From contig LUZO01000048.1 in NCBI GenBank assembly GCA_001603685.1, positions 1 to 33,373 on the forward strand: 33,373 bases of DNA. The letters run 5' to 3'. The notes beneath the pieces are model-generated. The model saw only the letters and a program-made list of their open reading frames with translations, did no database searches and was not told where the DNA came from. The position numbers and the translations under genes were made by a program. Source of the DNA: Bacteroidales bacterium Bact_23 (lineage in GTDB: Bacteria; Bacteroidota; Bacteroidia; Bacteroidales; Lentimicrobiaceae). Positions 16,250-24,222 of the stretch are shown here, in pieces (the first letter of the stretch is position 1; each line of letters begins with the position of its first letter).

Positions 16250-16999
16250 TTAAATTACCCTTGCCTCATTGTGGAGAAGGTTTACCAGTTCCTCGATATG
16301 ATCGGGGGCAATCATTTTGCAGGCCGATTTTGCAGGCGGAGCTTCATACGAAACCACCCTGCTGGCAGGTATAACATCCGTTGCCGGTACTACTTTCAGC
16401 GGCTTGGTACGGGCAGTCATGATTCCCCTCATGGAAGGAATACGCGGATTTATGGCGATTCCTTTCTGAACGATCAGCACAACAGGGCCTGCTACTTCAA
16501 TATTCTGCTTTCCGCCATCGATTTCACGGGTTACTTTTATGGTATTGCCATCAAGATTGAGCGAACTTACTGCAGAAACTGAATTGTAATCAAGCAGTTC
16601 AGCCATCATCCCTCCTACTGCCGAGTTGTTGTAATCGCTCGATTCGATTCCGCAGAGGATCACATCATAGGCGTCACCTTTTACGGCATTGGCAAGCTGG
16701 GATGCCGTGTAAAGCGAATCGCCCGAAGCGGCATCCACCCTGATGGCGTCGTCGGCGCCACAGGCCAGGGCTTTACGCAGGGTAGCCTCAACATCAGCCC
16801 GACCGGCGGTAATTACGGTTATTTTCTGAACCAATGCGGGATTGGCTTCCTTCAGTTCAATGGCACGGGTAAGCGCCAGTTCGTCCCAGGGATTGATGAT
16901 CCACTGTACACCCGAATAGTCCACCTCCTTCATATCCGCAGAATATTTAATGCGGGTGGTGGTGTCAGGGACATTGCTTATGCAAACGAGAATGTTCAT
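16250..16999 (-). CDS. etfB: Electron transfer flavoprotein subunit beta
   Basis: A 249-residue EtfB, partner of EtfA. It opens with the family pattern MNILVCISNVPDTTTRIKY, and INPWDELALTRAIELKE follows at about 36-52. The nucleotide-site region is CGIESSDYNNSAVGGMMAE, then the GPVVLIVQKGIAINPRIPSM stretch near 175-194 and MTARTKPLKV that mark the subunit. It lies between an acyl-CoA dehydrogenase gene (108-base gap) and etfA (20-base gap), all on the minus strand, so the three are probably one transcript. Acyl-CoA dehydrogenase is the natural electron partner. Confidence 0.96.
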   Translation of the reverse strand: MNILVCISNVPDTTTRIKYSADMKEVDYSGVQWIINPWDELALTRAIELKEANPALVQKITVITAGRADVEATLRKALACGADDAIRVDAASGDSLYTASQLANAVKGDAYDVILCGIESSDYNNSAVGGMMAELLDYNSVSAVSSLNLDGNTIKVTREIDGGKQNIEVAGPVVLIVQKGIAINPRIPSMRGIMTARTKPLKVVPATDVIPASRVVSYEAPPAKSACKMIAPDHIEELVNLLHNEARVI

Positions 17000-17107
17000 A
17001 TTGTATTGGAATTCAGTGTTATTTGTTGAACAATAAATTATTTTCAGCTGAATAAAGCAAGGGAGAACAATTCATATGAACTCCCCTCCCGCTTCTTCCT
17101 TCCGGAA

Positions 17108-18253
17108 TCAGAAATCTTTCAGAACCTGTCGTGAGATAACGATCTGCTGAATTTCAGAGGTACCTTCGTAAATCTGGGTCAGTTTGGCTTCACGCATCAG
17201 GCGTTCCACATGGTACTCCTTCACATAGCCGTATCCGCCATGTATTTGAACAGCCTCAGTAGTGACTTCCATAGCTATTTCGGCGGCATAATATTTGGCC
17301 ATGGCACTGGCATAACCGTAAGGTTTACCCTGATCCTTCAGCCATGCAGCTTTCAGGCAGAGGTTGCGTGCGTTTTCAATTTTCACTGCCATATCAGCCA
17401 GTTTAAAGGCAATTGCCTGGTGGTTGGCTATTTCGGTACCAAATGCTTTTCTCTCTTTGGCATATTTTACAGCTCTTTCAAAAGCGCCTGATGCCAGGCC
17501 CAATGCCTGTGATGCAATGCCGATGCGTCCGCCTTCCAGAGTCATCATCGCGAACTTAAAGCCGAAGCCATCTTCTCCAATGCGGTTTTCCTTTGGCACT
17601 TTCACATCGTTGAACATAACCGAATGGGTATCGGAACTGCGCATTCCCATCTTGTCTTCGTGCGGTCCCACGCTGATTCCTGGGGAGTTGCGGTCAACAA
17701 TCAGCACATTGATTCCTTTGTGGCCTTTCTCAGGATGTGTCTGTGCAATAACCAGATAGGTACCGGCGGTATTACCATTGGTAATCCAGTTCTTCGTTCC
17801 GTTCAACAGATAATAATCACCTTTATCTTCAGCAGTGGTACGCTGCGAGGTGGCATCTGAGCCCGCCTCGGGTTCTGAAAGCAGAAATGCACCGATTTTT
17901 TCACCGCGGGCCAGGGGCTTCAGGTATTTCTCCTTCTGCTCCTTACTTCCAAACTTGTCCAGACCGTAGCAGACCAATGAATTGTTTACCGACATAATCA
18001 CACTGACCGAAGCGTCAACCTTCGAAATCTCTTCCATCGCAAGAACATAGGAAACGGTATCCATCCCTCCCCCATCATACTCGGGATCAACCAGCATGCC
18101 CATAAACCCAAGCTCTGCAAGGGCTTTCACATGCTTTTCAGGATAAATGGCATGGGTGTCGCGTTCAATCACATCCTGAATCAGTTCGCGCTGAGCATAG
18201 TCGCGTGCCGCCTGTTGAATCATCAACTGCTCTTCTGTAAATTCAAAATTCAT
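17108..18253 (-). CDS. Acyl-CoA dehydrogenase (short-chain/butyryl-type)
   Basis: A 381-residue FAD enzyme that introduces the alpha,beta double bond in acyl-CoA and gives electrons to EtfAB. The family signatures are present: GAFLLSEPEAGSDATS (121-136), the FAD contact NGTKNWITNG (151-160), IHGGYGYVKEYHVERLMRE (337-355) and IYEGTSEIQ with catalytic Glu363. Glu at this place is typical of short- and medium-chain members. ATG 18253 is chosen because family proteins start at MNFEFTEEQ; the longer frame to 18319 adds an unrelated hydrophobic tail. Chain length cannot be fixed by eye. First gene of the unit with etfB and etfA. No TAnnTTTG was found just upstream. Confidence 0.94.
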   Translation of the reverse strand: MNFEFTEEQLMIQQAARDYAQRELIQDVIERDTHAIYPEKHVKALAELGFMGMLVDPEYDGGGMDTVSYVLAMEEISKVDASVSVIMSVNNSLVCYGLDKFGSKEQKEKYLKPLARGEKIGAFLLSEPEAGSDATSQRTTAEDKGDYYLLNGTKNWITNGNTAGTYLVIAQTHPEKGHKGINVLIVDRNSPGISVGPHEDKMGMRSSDTHSVMFNDVKVPKENRIGEDGFGFKFAMMTLEGGRIGIASQALGLASGAFERAVKYAKERKAFGTEIANHQAIAFKLADMAVKIENARNLCLKAAWLKDQGKPYGYASAMAKYYAAEIAMEVTTEAVQIHGGYGYVKEYHVERLMREAKLTQIYEGTSEIQQIVISRQVLKDF

Positions 18254-18613
18254 AACAAAAGCTTTTATTATTATTTGGAAAACTGCATGAAATGTCTGAT
18301 AAACAAGAAAACTGTGCAATGTGTTCAGCCCCTGTAAGGTTTTAATGCTTTTAACCGGTTTTAAACACGCAATATTTCAATTCAGGGGCGTCCAAATGGA
18401 CAAGAGTACCGGAAGCGACCATTTTTTGGATTACAAACCCAACCGTTAATACCTGATGAACGGTATGTGGGATTAGCCTGTCCTCTCAGGTTTTTCGCAA
18501 AACCATTCACTTTTGTCCGGAAGAAAGATTCGCCTTTACTTTGAAATAACGGCCTTCTGAGAAATAATCGAGTTTGGAAAACAAAAACCGGTTCTTAATT
18601 CTCAAAATTGCAA
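18254..18613. other. Divergent intergenic region between acyl-CoA dehydrogenase and mntP
   Basis: About 360 bases without a supported gene. GCCCCTG (18328-18334) and CAGGGGC (18383-18389) are perfect complements 48 bases apart, and AACCGGTT inside that interval is an 8-base palindrome. These may be operator sites for the acyl-CoA dehydrogenase promoter. No yybP-ykoY manganese riboswitch pattern was recognised ahead of mntP. Confidence 0.35.
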
Positions 18614-18621
18614 TACTTTTG
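18614..18621 (+). promoter_or_regulatory. -7 element of mntP, close to the start codon
   Basis: TACTTTTG is an exact TAnnTTTG ending eight bases before ATG 18630. The leader would be about five bases. No TTTG is found at the usual -33 distance. Confidence 0.5.
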
Positions 18622-18629
18622 TGCTTCAA

Positions 18630-19211
18630 ATGGGAATTCCTACGCTTTTTCTGCTGGCATTAAGCCTTTCGTTCGACTCGTTTGCCGTTTCGGTAAGCAG
18701 CGGGCTGATGCTGCCCGGTATCAGATTCTGGCGGGCCACCATCATTGCCTTTTCGATGGCTTTTTTTCAGGCTTTGATGCCGCTTCTTGGCTGGGCTGCC
18801 GGTACCGGCGTAAGGGAATACCTTGCCGAATACGACCACTGGATTGCGTTCGGGCTGTTGTCGCTGCTGGGAATCAAGATGATTACCGAAAGCCTGAAGG
18901 CGGATGAGGAAAGAAACGGATTCAACCCGCTGAAGCCGCTTGTGCTGTTTACCATCTCACTGGCTACCAGTATCGATGCCTTTGTGGTGGGCATCAGCTT
19001 CGCACTGATTGAAACCCCCGACACCCCCTTCTGGATGGCCATCCTCTTTCCGGTTTTCATAATCGGAAGCGTAACCTTCATCATGTCGATGCTGGGAATT
19101 CTTTTCGGCAAAAAAGCCGGAAGCCGGCTCGGAAAAAGGATGGAACTGCTGGGCGGTATCATTCTTATTGCCATCGGCCTGAAAATCCTGCTGGAAGATC
19201 TGTACTTCTGA
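18630..19211 (+). CDS. mntP: Putative manganese efflux pump MntP
   Basis: A 193-residue six-helix inner-membrane protein of the MntP (formerly DUF204) family, which exports Mn(II). The family is built from two inverted halves, each with an essential Asp in a membrane helix: Asp16 in LSFDSFAVS and Asp116 in ATSIDAFVVG. Both are present, with glycine-rich helices (FFQALMPLLGW, ILFGKKAG). Length matches the usual 185-190. The frame could start at the GTG at 18621, but that codon overlaps the -7 box, so ATG 18630 is preferred. A nearby Mn-responsive regulator is not visible. Confidence 0.93.
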   Translation: MGIPTLFLLALSLSFDSFAVSVSSGLMLPGIRFWRATIIAFSMAFFQALMPLLGWAAGTGVREYLAEYDHWIAFGLLSLLGIKMITESLKADEERNGFNPLKPLVLFTISLATSIDAFVVGISFALIETPDTPFWMAILFPVFIIGSVTFIMSMLGILFGKKAGSRLGKRMELLGGIILIAIGLKILLEDLYF

Positions 19212-19293
19212 GTTCCCGAAAAGTCGGAAAGCCACCGTTTTCCGGGGTTCAATCCCAAACAGAATTCTGAAATCCAAATTCCTTACAATTCAC

Positions 19294-19301
19294 TATCTTT
19301 G
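19294..19301 (+). promoter_or_regulatory. -7 element of glnS
   Basis: TATCTTTG is an exact match, 28 bases before ATG 19330. No strong -33 TTTG at the expected distance. Confidence 0.55.
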
Positions 19302-19329
19302 CACCCTTGAAAAATAAAACGCCAGCAGC

Positions 19330-21033
19330 ATGACTGACAGCAAATCTGTAACCGAAAATACCGGAGAAAACAAGACACCGGTGAATTTTATCCATGCAAT
19401 CATTGATGATGATATCCGCAACGGCAAGCACGGATCGAGGGTACATACCCGTTTTCCTCCGGAGCCGAACGGCTATCTGCATATCGGCCATGCAAAATCC
19501 ATATGCCTTAATTTTGGTACTGCCCTGAAATACAACGGCAAATGCAACCTCCGCTTCGACGATACCAATCCGGTGAAGGAAGATGTTGAGTATGTTGACT
19601 CCATCCGCTACGATGTCCACTGGCTTGGCTTCGACTGGGAAGGGCGCGAATATTACGCTTCGGACTATTTTCCCCAGCTTTATGAATTTGCCGAAAAGCT
19701 GATTCAGAAAGGCAAAGCCTATGTTTGTGAGCTAACAGCTGAGCAGATTGCCGAACAGAAGGGCTCCCCTACCCGTCCGGGCCAGGAAAGTCCGTACCGC
19801 AACCGCAGCATTGAAGAGAATCTCGACCTCTTCCGCCGTATGAAAGCCGGCGAATTTCCCGATGGCAGCAAGGTGTTAAGAGCCAAAATCGATATGGCAT
19901 CCCCCAACATGCACATGCGCGATCCCATACTTTACCGCATTATCCACACCGAACACCACCGGACCGGCAAGTCGTGGTGCATCTACCCGATGTACGACTT
20001 TGCCCACGGACAGAGCGACAGCATCGAGGGCATCACTCACAGCCTCTGCACCCTGGAGTTTGAGGTACACCGCCCGCTTTACGACTGGCTGATTCAGGAA
20101 CTGGAAATCTTTGCCCCTCAGCAGATTGAGTTTGCAAGGCTGAATATGACCTATACGGTTATGAGCAAGCGAAAGTTGCTGGAGCTGGTCAAGAACAACT
20201 ATGTAAATGGCTGGGACGACCCACGCATGCCCACCATTTCGGGGCTTCGCCGCCGCGGCTACACCCCCGCCTCCATCCGCAACTTCTCCGATATCGTGGG
20301 AGTTGCCAAACGCGAAAATGTGATTGATGTGGGTCTGCTGGAGTTCTGCATCCGCGAGGACCTGAACAAAACGGCCCAGCGTGTTATGGGTGTCATCAAT
20401 CCGGTGAAACTCATCATCGACAACTATCCCGAAGGGCTGACCGAGGAGATGCCATCGGCCAACAATCCGGAAGATCCTGAAGCAGGTATACGCAATGTCC
20501 CATTTTCCAGAGAGTTATACATTGAACGGGATGACTTTATGGAAGATCCTCCAGCAAAATTCTTCCGGCTGGCACCGGGTCGCGAGGTCAGGCTCAGATC
20601 GGCCTACATCATCAGGTGCGAATCGGTGGTAAAAGATCCGGAAACTGGCGAAATTACCGGGATTCACTGCACTTACGATCCCGATACGCTGAGCGGGCGC
20701 CCCGGCAGCAACCGAAAGGTGAAAGGAACCCTGCACTGGGTATCGGCCGCTCATGCCATCAAGGCTGAAATCAGGCTCTACGACAGACTATTTATGACTG
20801 AAGACCCCGAAGATGTACCCGAGGGAGAGGACTACAAGAAAAATCTGAATCCCGACTCGCTGAAGGTGATGACGGGATATGTGGAACCGTTTGTAGCCGG
20901 CACCAAACCTCTCGATAAATTCCAGTTCGAAAGGCTTGGCTATTTCTGTACCGACAGCGACTCAACCCCCGAAAAACTTGTATTTAACCGCACTGTGGCG
21001 CTGAAGGATTCGTGGGCAAAAACAAATAAGTGA
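19330..21033 (+). CDS. glnS: Glutaminyl-tRNA synthetase
   Basis: A 567-residue class Ib synthetase that charges tRNA-Gln with glutamine directly. HIGH is at 51-54 (YLHIGHAKSICLNFG), RFDDTNP at 75-81, and the KMSKS loop is VMSKRKL (277-283), the GlnRS form. The C-terminal beta-barrel anticodon-binding region spans about 355-560. Length is close to E. coli GlnS (554). It is distinct from the GluRS encoded at 27744-29261, so this organism has both. A tRNA-Gln(CUG) gene lies 72 bases downstream with its own promoter. An N-terminal extension of about 15 polar residues precedes the conserved NFIHAIIDDDI. Confidence 0.97.
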   Translation: MTDSKSVTENTGENKTPVNFIHAIIDDDIRNGKHGSRVHTRFPPEPNGYLHIGHAKSICLNFGTALKYNGKCNLRFDDTNPVKEDVEYVDSIRYDVHWLGFDWEGREYYASDYFPQLYEFAEKLIQKGKAYVCELTAEQIAEQKGSPTRPGQESPYRNRSIEENLDLFRRMKAGEFPDGSKVLRAKIDMASPNMHMRDPILYRIIHTEHHRTGKSWCIYPMYDFAHGQSDSIEGITHSLCTLEFEVHRPLYDWLIQELEIFAPQQIEFARLNMTYTVMSKRKLLELVKNNYVNGWDDPRMPTISGLRRRGYTPASIRNFSDIVGVAKRENVIDVGLLEFCIREDLNKTAQRVMGVINPVKLIIDNYPEGLTEEMPSANNPEDPEAGIRNVPFSRELYIERDDFMEDPPAKFFRLAPGREVRLRSAYIIRCESVVKDPETGEITGIHCTYDPDTLSGRPGSNRKVKGTLHWVSAAHAIKAEIRLYDRLFMTEDPEDVPEGEDYKKNLNPDSLKVMTGYVEPFVAGTKPLDKFQFERLGYFCTDSDSTPEKLVFNRTVALKDSWAKTNK

Positions 21034-21060
21034 TTTTTTGTCAATATTTTGCCTGAAAAG

Positions 21061-21093
21061 TTTGCAAATTAATTAAGTTTTTTACTAATTTTG
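21061..21093 (+). promoter_or_regulatory. Complete promoter of the tRNA-Gln gene
   Basis: TTTG at 21061-21064, a 21-base spacer and TAATTTTG at 21086-21093 match both Bacteroidota boxes. The transcript would begin within a few bases of the mature tRNA 5' end. Confidence 0.65.
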
Positions 21094-21105
21094 CAGCCCT
21101 GTAAC

Positions 21106-21178
21106 TGACCTATGGTGTAATTGGCAACACGTCTGACTCTGGATCAGAAGAGTCCAGGTTCGATCCCTGGTAGGTCAA
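21106..21178 (+). tRNA. tRNA-Gln (anticodon CUG)
   Basis: The 73-base gene folds into a cloverleaf. The acceptor TGACCTA pairs perfectly with TAGGTCA, the D stem is GTGT/ACAC, the anticodon stem TCTGA/TCAGA frames loop CTCTGGA with anticodon CTG after the invariant T33, and the T arm is CCAGG-TTCGATC-CCTGG. The discriminator is A at 21178. The CCA end is not complete in the DNA (CA then A follows), so it must be added after transcription. It reads CAG codons and lies just after glnS, its own synthetase gene. Confidence 0.95.
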
Positions 21179-21188
21179 CAAGGTAGAG

Positions 21189-21222
21189 AAAGCAGTCAAA
21201 CATAGGTTTTGGCTGCTTTTTT
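21189..21222 (+). terminator. Intrinsic terminator of tRNA-Gln
   Basis: AAAGCAGTCAAAC (21189-21201) pairs with the GTTTTGGCTGCTTT segment from 21206, with one T-G pair and one extra base, and ends in a T-run to 21222. Confidence 0.8.
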
Positions 21223-21353
21223 CGTTTTCTAAATCTTAATTTTGTACTTCCCTTATTCGTTTACCGGTTCATCCTGCTTCCTGGAAACATCCGGATCGGC
21301 CGTCCATAAAAAGCATCTGCAGAAAAACAGCTCTTTTTCACATTTTTTGCAAT

Positions 21354-21361
21354 TATCTTTG
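21354..21361 (+). promoter_or_regulatory. -7 element of the DUF2891 gene
   Basis: TATCTTTG is an exact match, 38 bases before ATG 21400. A T-rich CTCTTTTT lies at the -33 distance instead of TTTG. Confidence 0.5.
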
Positions 21362-21399
21362 CCTTAAAGTCTGTTCCGTTCTCCCAAAATTCAAAATTC

Positions 21400-22476
21400 A
21401 TGAAGCGTTTAATTTCCATACTCCTGATTTTCAGCTCTCTGATTGCAAATTCCCAAAGTCTGCTGACTCAGGAACGGGCGTCGCTCTTTTCGAAGATGGC
21501 GCTGAAGTGCATTCATCAGGAGTATCCGAACAAGCCGGGCGAAGTGCTTGGCAGCGATCGCGATGCGCGACCCGTTCGCGATTACCGGCCTGCATTTTAC
21601 GGTTGTTTCGACTGGCATTCATCGGTTCACGGACACTGGATGCTGGTGAAGCTCCTGAAGGAGTTCCCCGGAATGCCCGAGGGCGCCCGCATCAGGGAAG
21701 CCATCGCCAGAAACATCACTCCCGATCATATTTCCGTGGAGGTAAGCTTCTTTCTCGACAGCAACAACCGCAGTTTTGAGCGCACCTATGGCTGGGCGTG
21801 GCTGCTGAAGCTCGCCACCGAGCTACACACCTGGGATGACCCTCAGGCACGGCAGTGGGAAACGGCGCTGCAGCCGCTAACTGACCTGATTGTGGAAAAT
21901 TACATCGGGTTTCTGCCCAAACTGGTCTATCCCATCCGCGTGGGCGAACATTCAAACACCGCCTTCGGGCTTTCATTTGCCCTGGATTATGCCCGCACCG
22001 TGGAAAATACCGCCCTTGAATCGCTGATTGTTACCCGCTCAAGGGATTTTTACCTGAATGATGTGAACTGCCCCATCTCATGGGAGCCTTCGGGTTATGA
22101 TTTTCTCTCGCCCTGCTTTGCTGAAGCCGAACTGATGGCCAGGGTATTGCCCGGAGCTGAATTCAGCAACTGGCTGCACCATTTTCTGCCTTCCGGCGAT
22201 GGCCACCCTTTGGCTATTCTGAATACTCCGGCAAAGGTAAGCGACCGAACCGACGGTAAGCTGGTTCACCTCGATGGCCTCAACTTCTCACGGGCGTGGG
22301 CCTATGCCATTATCGCCCCTAAGCTGAAACCGGAGTTGCGTGAGCCATTCTTTGAAGCGGCCCTAACCCATGTTCTGCACTCGCTGGAAGCCATCAGCGA
22401 CGGAAATTATATGGGAGAGCACTGGCTGGCTTCTTTTGCCGTGTATGCTCTGGATCAGCTGGACAAAATAAAATGA
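21400..22476 (+). CDS. Secreted DUF2891 family protein
   Basis: A 358-residue protein of DUF2891. Residues 1-18 form a signal peptide (ending LIANSQ), so it should be periplasmic or exported. The family hallmark YGCFDWHSSVHGHW is at 67-80. Further conserved-looking stretches are ERTYGWAWLLKLA (about 127-139), YPIRVGEHSNTAFGL, PSGYDFLSPC and GLNFSRAWA. The Trp/His/Asp-rich, all-helical pattern looks like an alpha/alpha-barrel enzyme acting on sugars, but that is inference; no activity is established that I know of. Convergent with the MBOAT gene. Confidence 0.85.
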   Translation: MKRLISILLIFSSLIANSQSLLTQERASLFSKMALKCIHQEYPNKPGEVLGSDRDARPVRDYRPAFYGCFDWHSSVHGHWMLVKLLKEFPGMPEGARIREAIARNITPDHISVEVSFFLDSNNRSFERTYGWAWLLKLATELHTWDDPQARQWETALQPLTDLIVENYIGFLPKLVYPIRVGEHSNTAFGLSFALDYARTVENTALESLIVTRSRDFYLNDVNCPISWEPSGYDFLSPCFAEAELMARVLPGAEFSNWLHHFLPSGDGHPLAILNTPAKVSDRTDGKLVHLDGLNFSRAWAYAIIAPKLKPELREPFFEAALTHVLHSLEAISDGNYMGEHWLASFAVYALDQLDKIK

Positions 22477-22533
22477 TTCGCGGAAACAGGAGTTTTTACC
22501 AACTTGTGAAACTGAACGGGTGTTTCTTTGCAA

Positions 22534-22570
22534 CCAGTTTTCAGTTTTACTGCCAATACATCAAAACTGG
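22534..22570. terminator. Hairpin between convergent DUF2891 and MBOAT genes
   Basis: CCAGTTTT (22534-22541) pairs perfectly with AAAACTGG (22563-22570) over a 21-base loop, overlapping the MBOAT stop codon. There is no clear T-run on either side, so a terminator role rests on position only. Confidence 0.35.
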
Positions 22571-24222
22571 AAATAGATAAACGGCTGGAAAGTAGCCGAA
22601 TAGGCCTGATAGCAGATCACTCCCGTGATTACGGCAAATCCGGCCTTTAGCGCAAGCGGGCTTCCGGCCCACAGATTCTCAATTCCTTCCTTTGCCCTTA
22701 CCGGCAGCCAGTGGGTAATGTATCCCAGCAACATCACGATAAAAACCAGCCTGTACTGGTCCAGAACCTTAAGGGCATTTCCCCAGTCCATGTTGGTGGC
22801 AATCTGCCGGTACCAGACCGAGATATGCTCCATGCTTTCACCCCTGAAATAAATCCTGGTGAAGGTAATGAAGGTGAAGGTCAGCATAATTTTCCACATG
22901 ACGGCCAGCCTGTTTTCCGACTGCTCCCAGGGGCTGATGCGGCGCCAGTATTTGTAAACCAGAATGCCAATTCCGTTCAGGCCGCCCCAGATAACAAACT
23001 TCCACGAAGCGCCGTGCCACAGACCGCCAATCAGCATGGTCAGCATTATGTTGATGTTTGTTACAAAATGCTTTCTGGGCTTTTCAAAATCTATGGCAAT
23101 AAGCAGAAAGAGAAATACAATGGGAATTATAATCAGGATGGCAGCCACACTCTTGAATGCCAGTAACACCCCTACAACAATCAGCAGGGTAATCAGAATG
23201 GTGGCCGGGGTCGCTTTCCTGTTTCCGCCCAGCGGAATATAGAGGAAATCCTTCAGGAACGAAGAGAGTGAGATGTGCCATCTGCGCCAGAAATCGGAGG
23301 TATTCCGGGCTTTGTACGGCGAATTGAAGTTTACAGGCAGCCTGAAACCCATCAGCAGCGCCAGCCCGATGGCAATATCGGTATATCCGGAAAAGTCGCC
23401 GTAAATCTGCAGCGAGTAGCCAATGAGCGCCATGATGTTGGTGAATCCCGAAAACATACCCGGCGCATCGAACACCTTGTCCATAAAGTGCATCGCCAGA
23501 TAATCAGCAAATATCATTTTCTTAATTAACCCTTTAAGAATCAGAAATGTACCTGAATTGAAATCCTGAACCGAGATAACGGTAGGCCGGTGTATCTGCG
23601 GGATAAAATCACCGGCGCGAACAATGGGTCCTGCAACCAGTTGCGGAAAGAAGGTGACAAACAGGCCAAAATCGAATATCGATTTCAGCGGCTCAAGTTT
23701 GCCGCGGTAGATATCCACACAATAGGTAATCGTCTGAAAAAGATAAAACGAGATGCCAATCGGCAGAATGATCTTATCCACCGAAAAGTAGTTTACACTC
23801 TGCACCCTGTTGCCCATCTCAGCCAGCCAGTGCGAAACCTGATAATCGGTGCCGAACAGGTAGTTAACAGAATCGACAAAGAAATAGGCATATTTAAAAT
23901 AGCTGAGAATAAACAGGTTAAGCGCCACGCTCAGGGAAACCAGTAGCAGCTTGACCGCCTTGCTTCCGGCTTTGCTGATGCCCGCACCCAGCAGAAAATT
24001 GCTGATGGTGGTAAAAATAAGCAACCCGACAAACAAACCGGAGGTTTTATAATAGAAAAAGAGGGAGACAATCAGCAGATAGACATTCCGAAGCTTGATT
24101 TTGCGATAGATTACCGCAAATATCAGGTATATTACCGTGAAGAATATCCAGAAATCGGCCTGGGTAAAGATGAGCGGAAACTCATCCGAAAAAGTAAATA
24201 TCTCCTTCAGCCTATTATTCAT
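22561..24222 (-). CDS. MBOAT family O-acyltransferase (AlgI-like)
   Basis: A 553-residue membrane-bound O-acyltransferase with about eleven hydrophobic segments. AlgI/DltB/PatA relatives move acetyl or other acyl groups across the inner membrane for use on glycans or teichoic acids. The MBOAT signatures are present: FWRRWHISLSSFLKDFLYIP (about 299-318) and LIGGLWHGASWKFVIWGGLN with the catalytic-type His in LWHGASW. YFPQLVAGPIVR-type residues (FFPQLVAGPIVR) precede them, as in AlgI. It overlaps the upstream SGNH gene by 8 bases and ends a three-gene minus-strand operon. The acceptor is not known; no lipopolysaccharide, alginate or cellulose gene is adjacent. Confidence 0.93.
   Translation of the reverse strand: MNNRLKEIFTFSDEFPLIFTQADFWIFFTVIYLIFAVIYRKIKLRNVYLLIVSLFFYYKTSGLFVGLLIFTTISNFLLGAGISKAGSKAVKLLLVSLSVALNLFILSYFKYAYFFVDSVNYLFGTDYQVSHWLAEMGNRVQSVNYFSVDKIILPIGISFYLFQTITYCVDIYRGKLEPLKSIFDFGLFVTFFPQLVAGPIVRAGDFIPQIHRPTVISVQDFNSGTFLILKGLIKKMIFADYLAMHFMDKVFDAPGMFSGFTNIMALIGYSLQIYGDFSGYTDIAIGLALLMGFRLPVNFNSPYKARNTSDFWRRWHISLSSFLKDFLYIPLGGNRKATPATILITLLIVVGVLLAFKSVAAILIIIPIVFLFLLIAIDFEKPRKHFVTNINIMLTMLIGGLWHGASWKFVIWGGLNGIGILVYKYWRRISPWEQSENRLAVMWKIMLTFTFITFTRIYFRGESMEHISVWYRQIATNMDWGNALKVLDQYRLVFIVMLLGYITHWLPVRAKEGIENLWAGSPLALKAGFAVITGVICYQAYSATFQPFIYFQF

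Noticed and set aside
18254..18629. yybP-ykoY manganese riboswitch before mntP
   Set aside because: Often present upstream of mntP in other bacteria, but I could not find its conserved paired core here, and the promoter leaves almost no leader.
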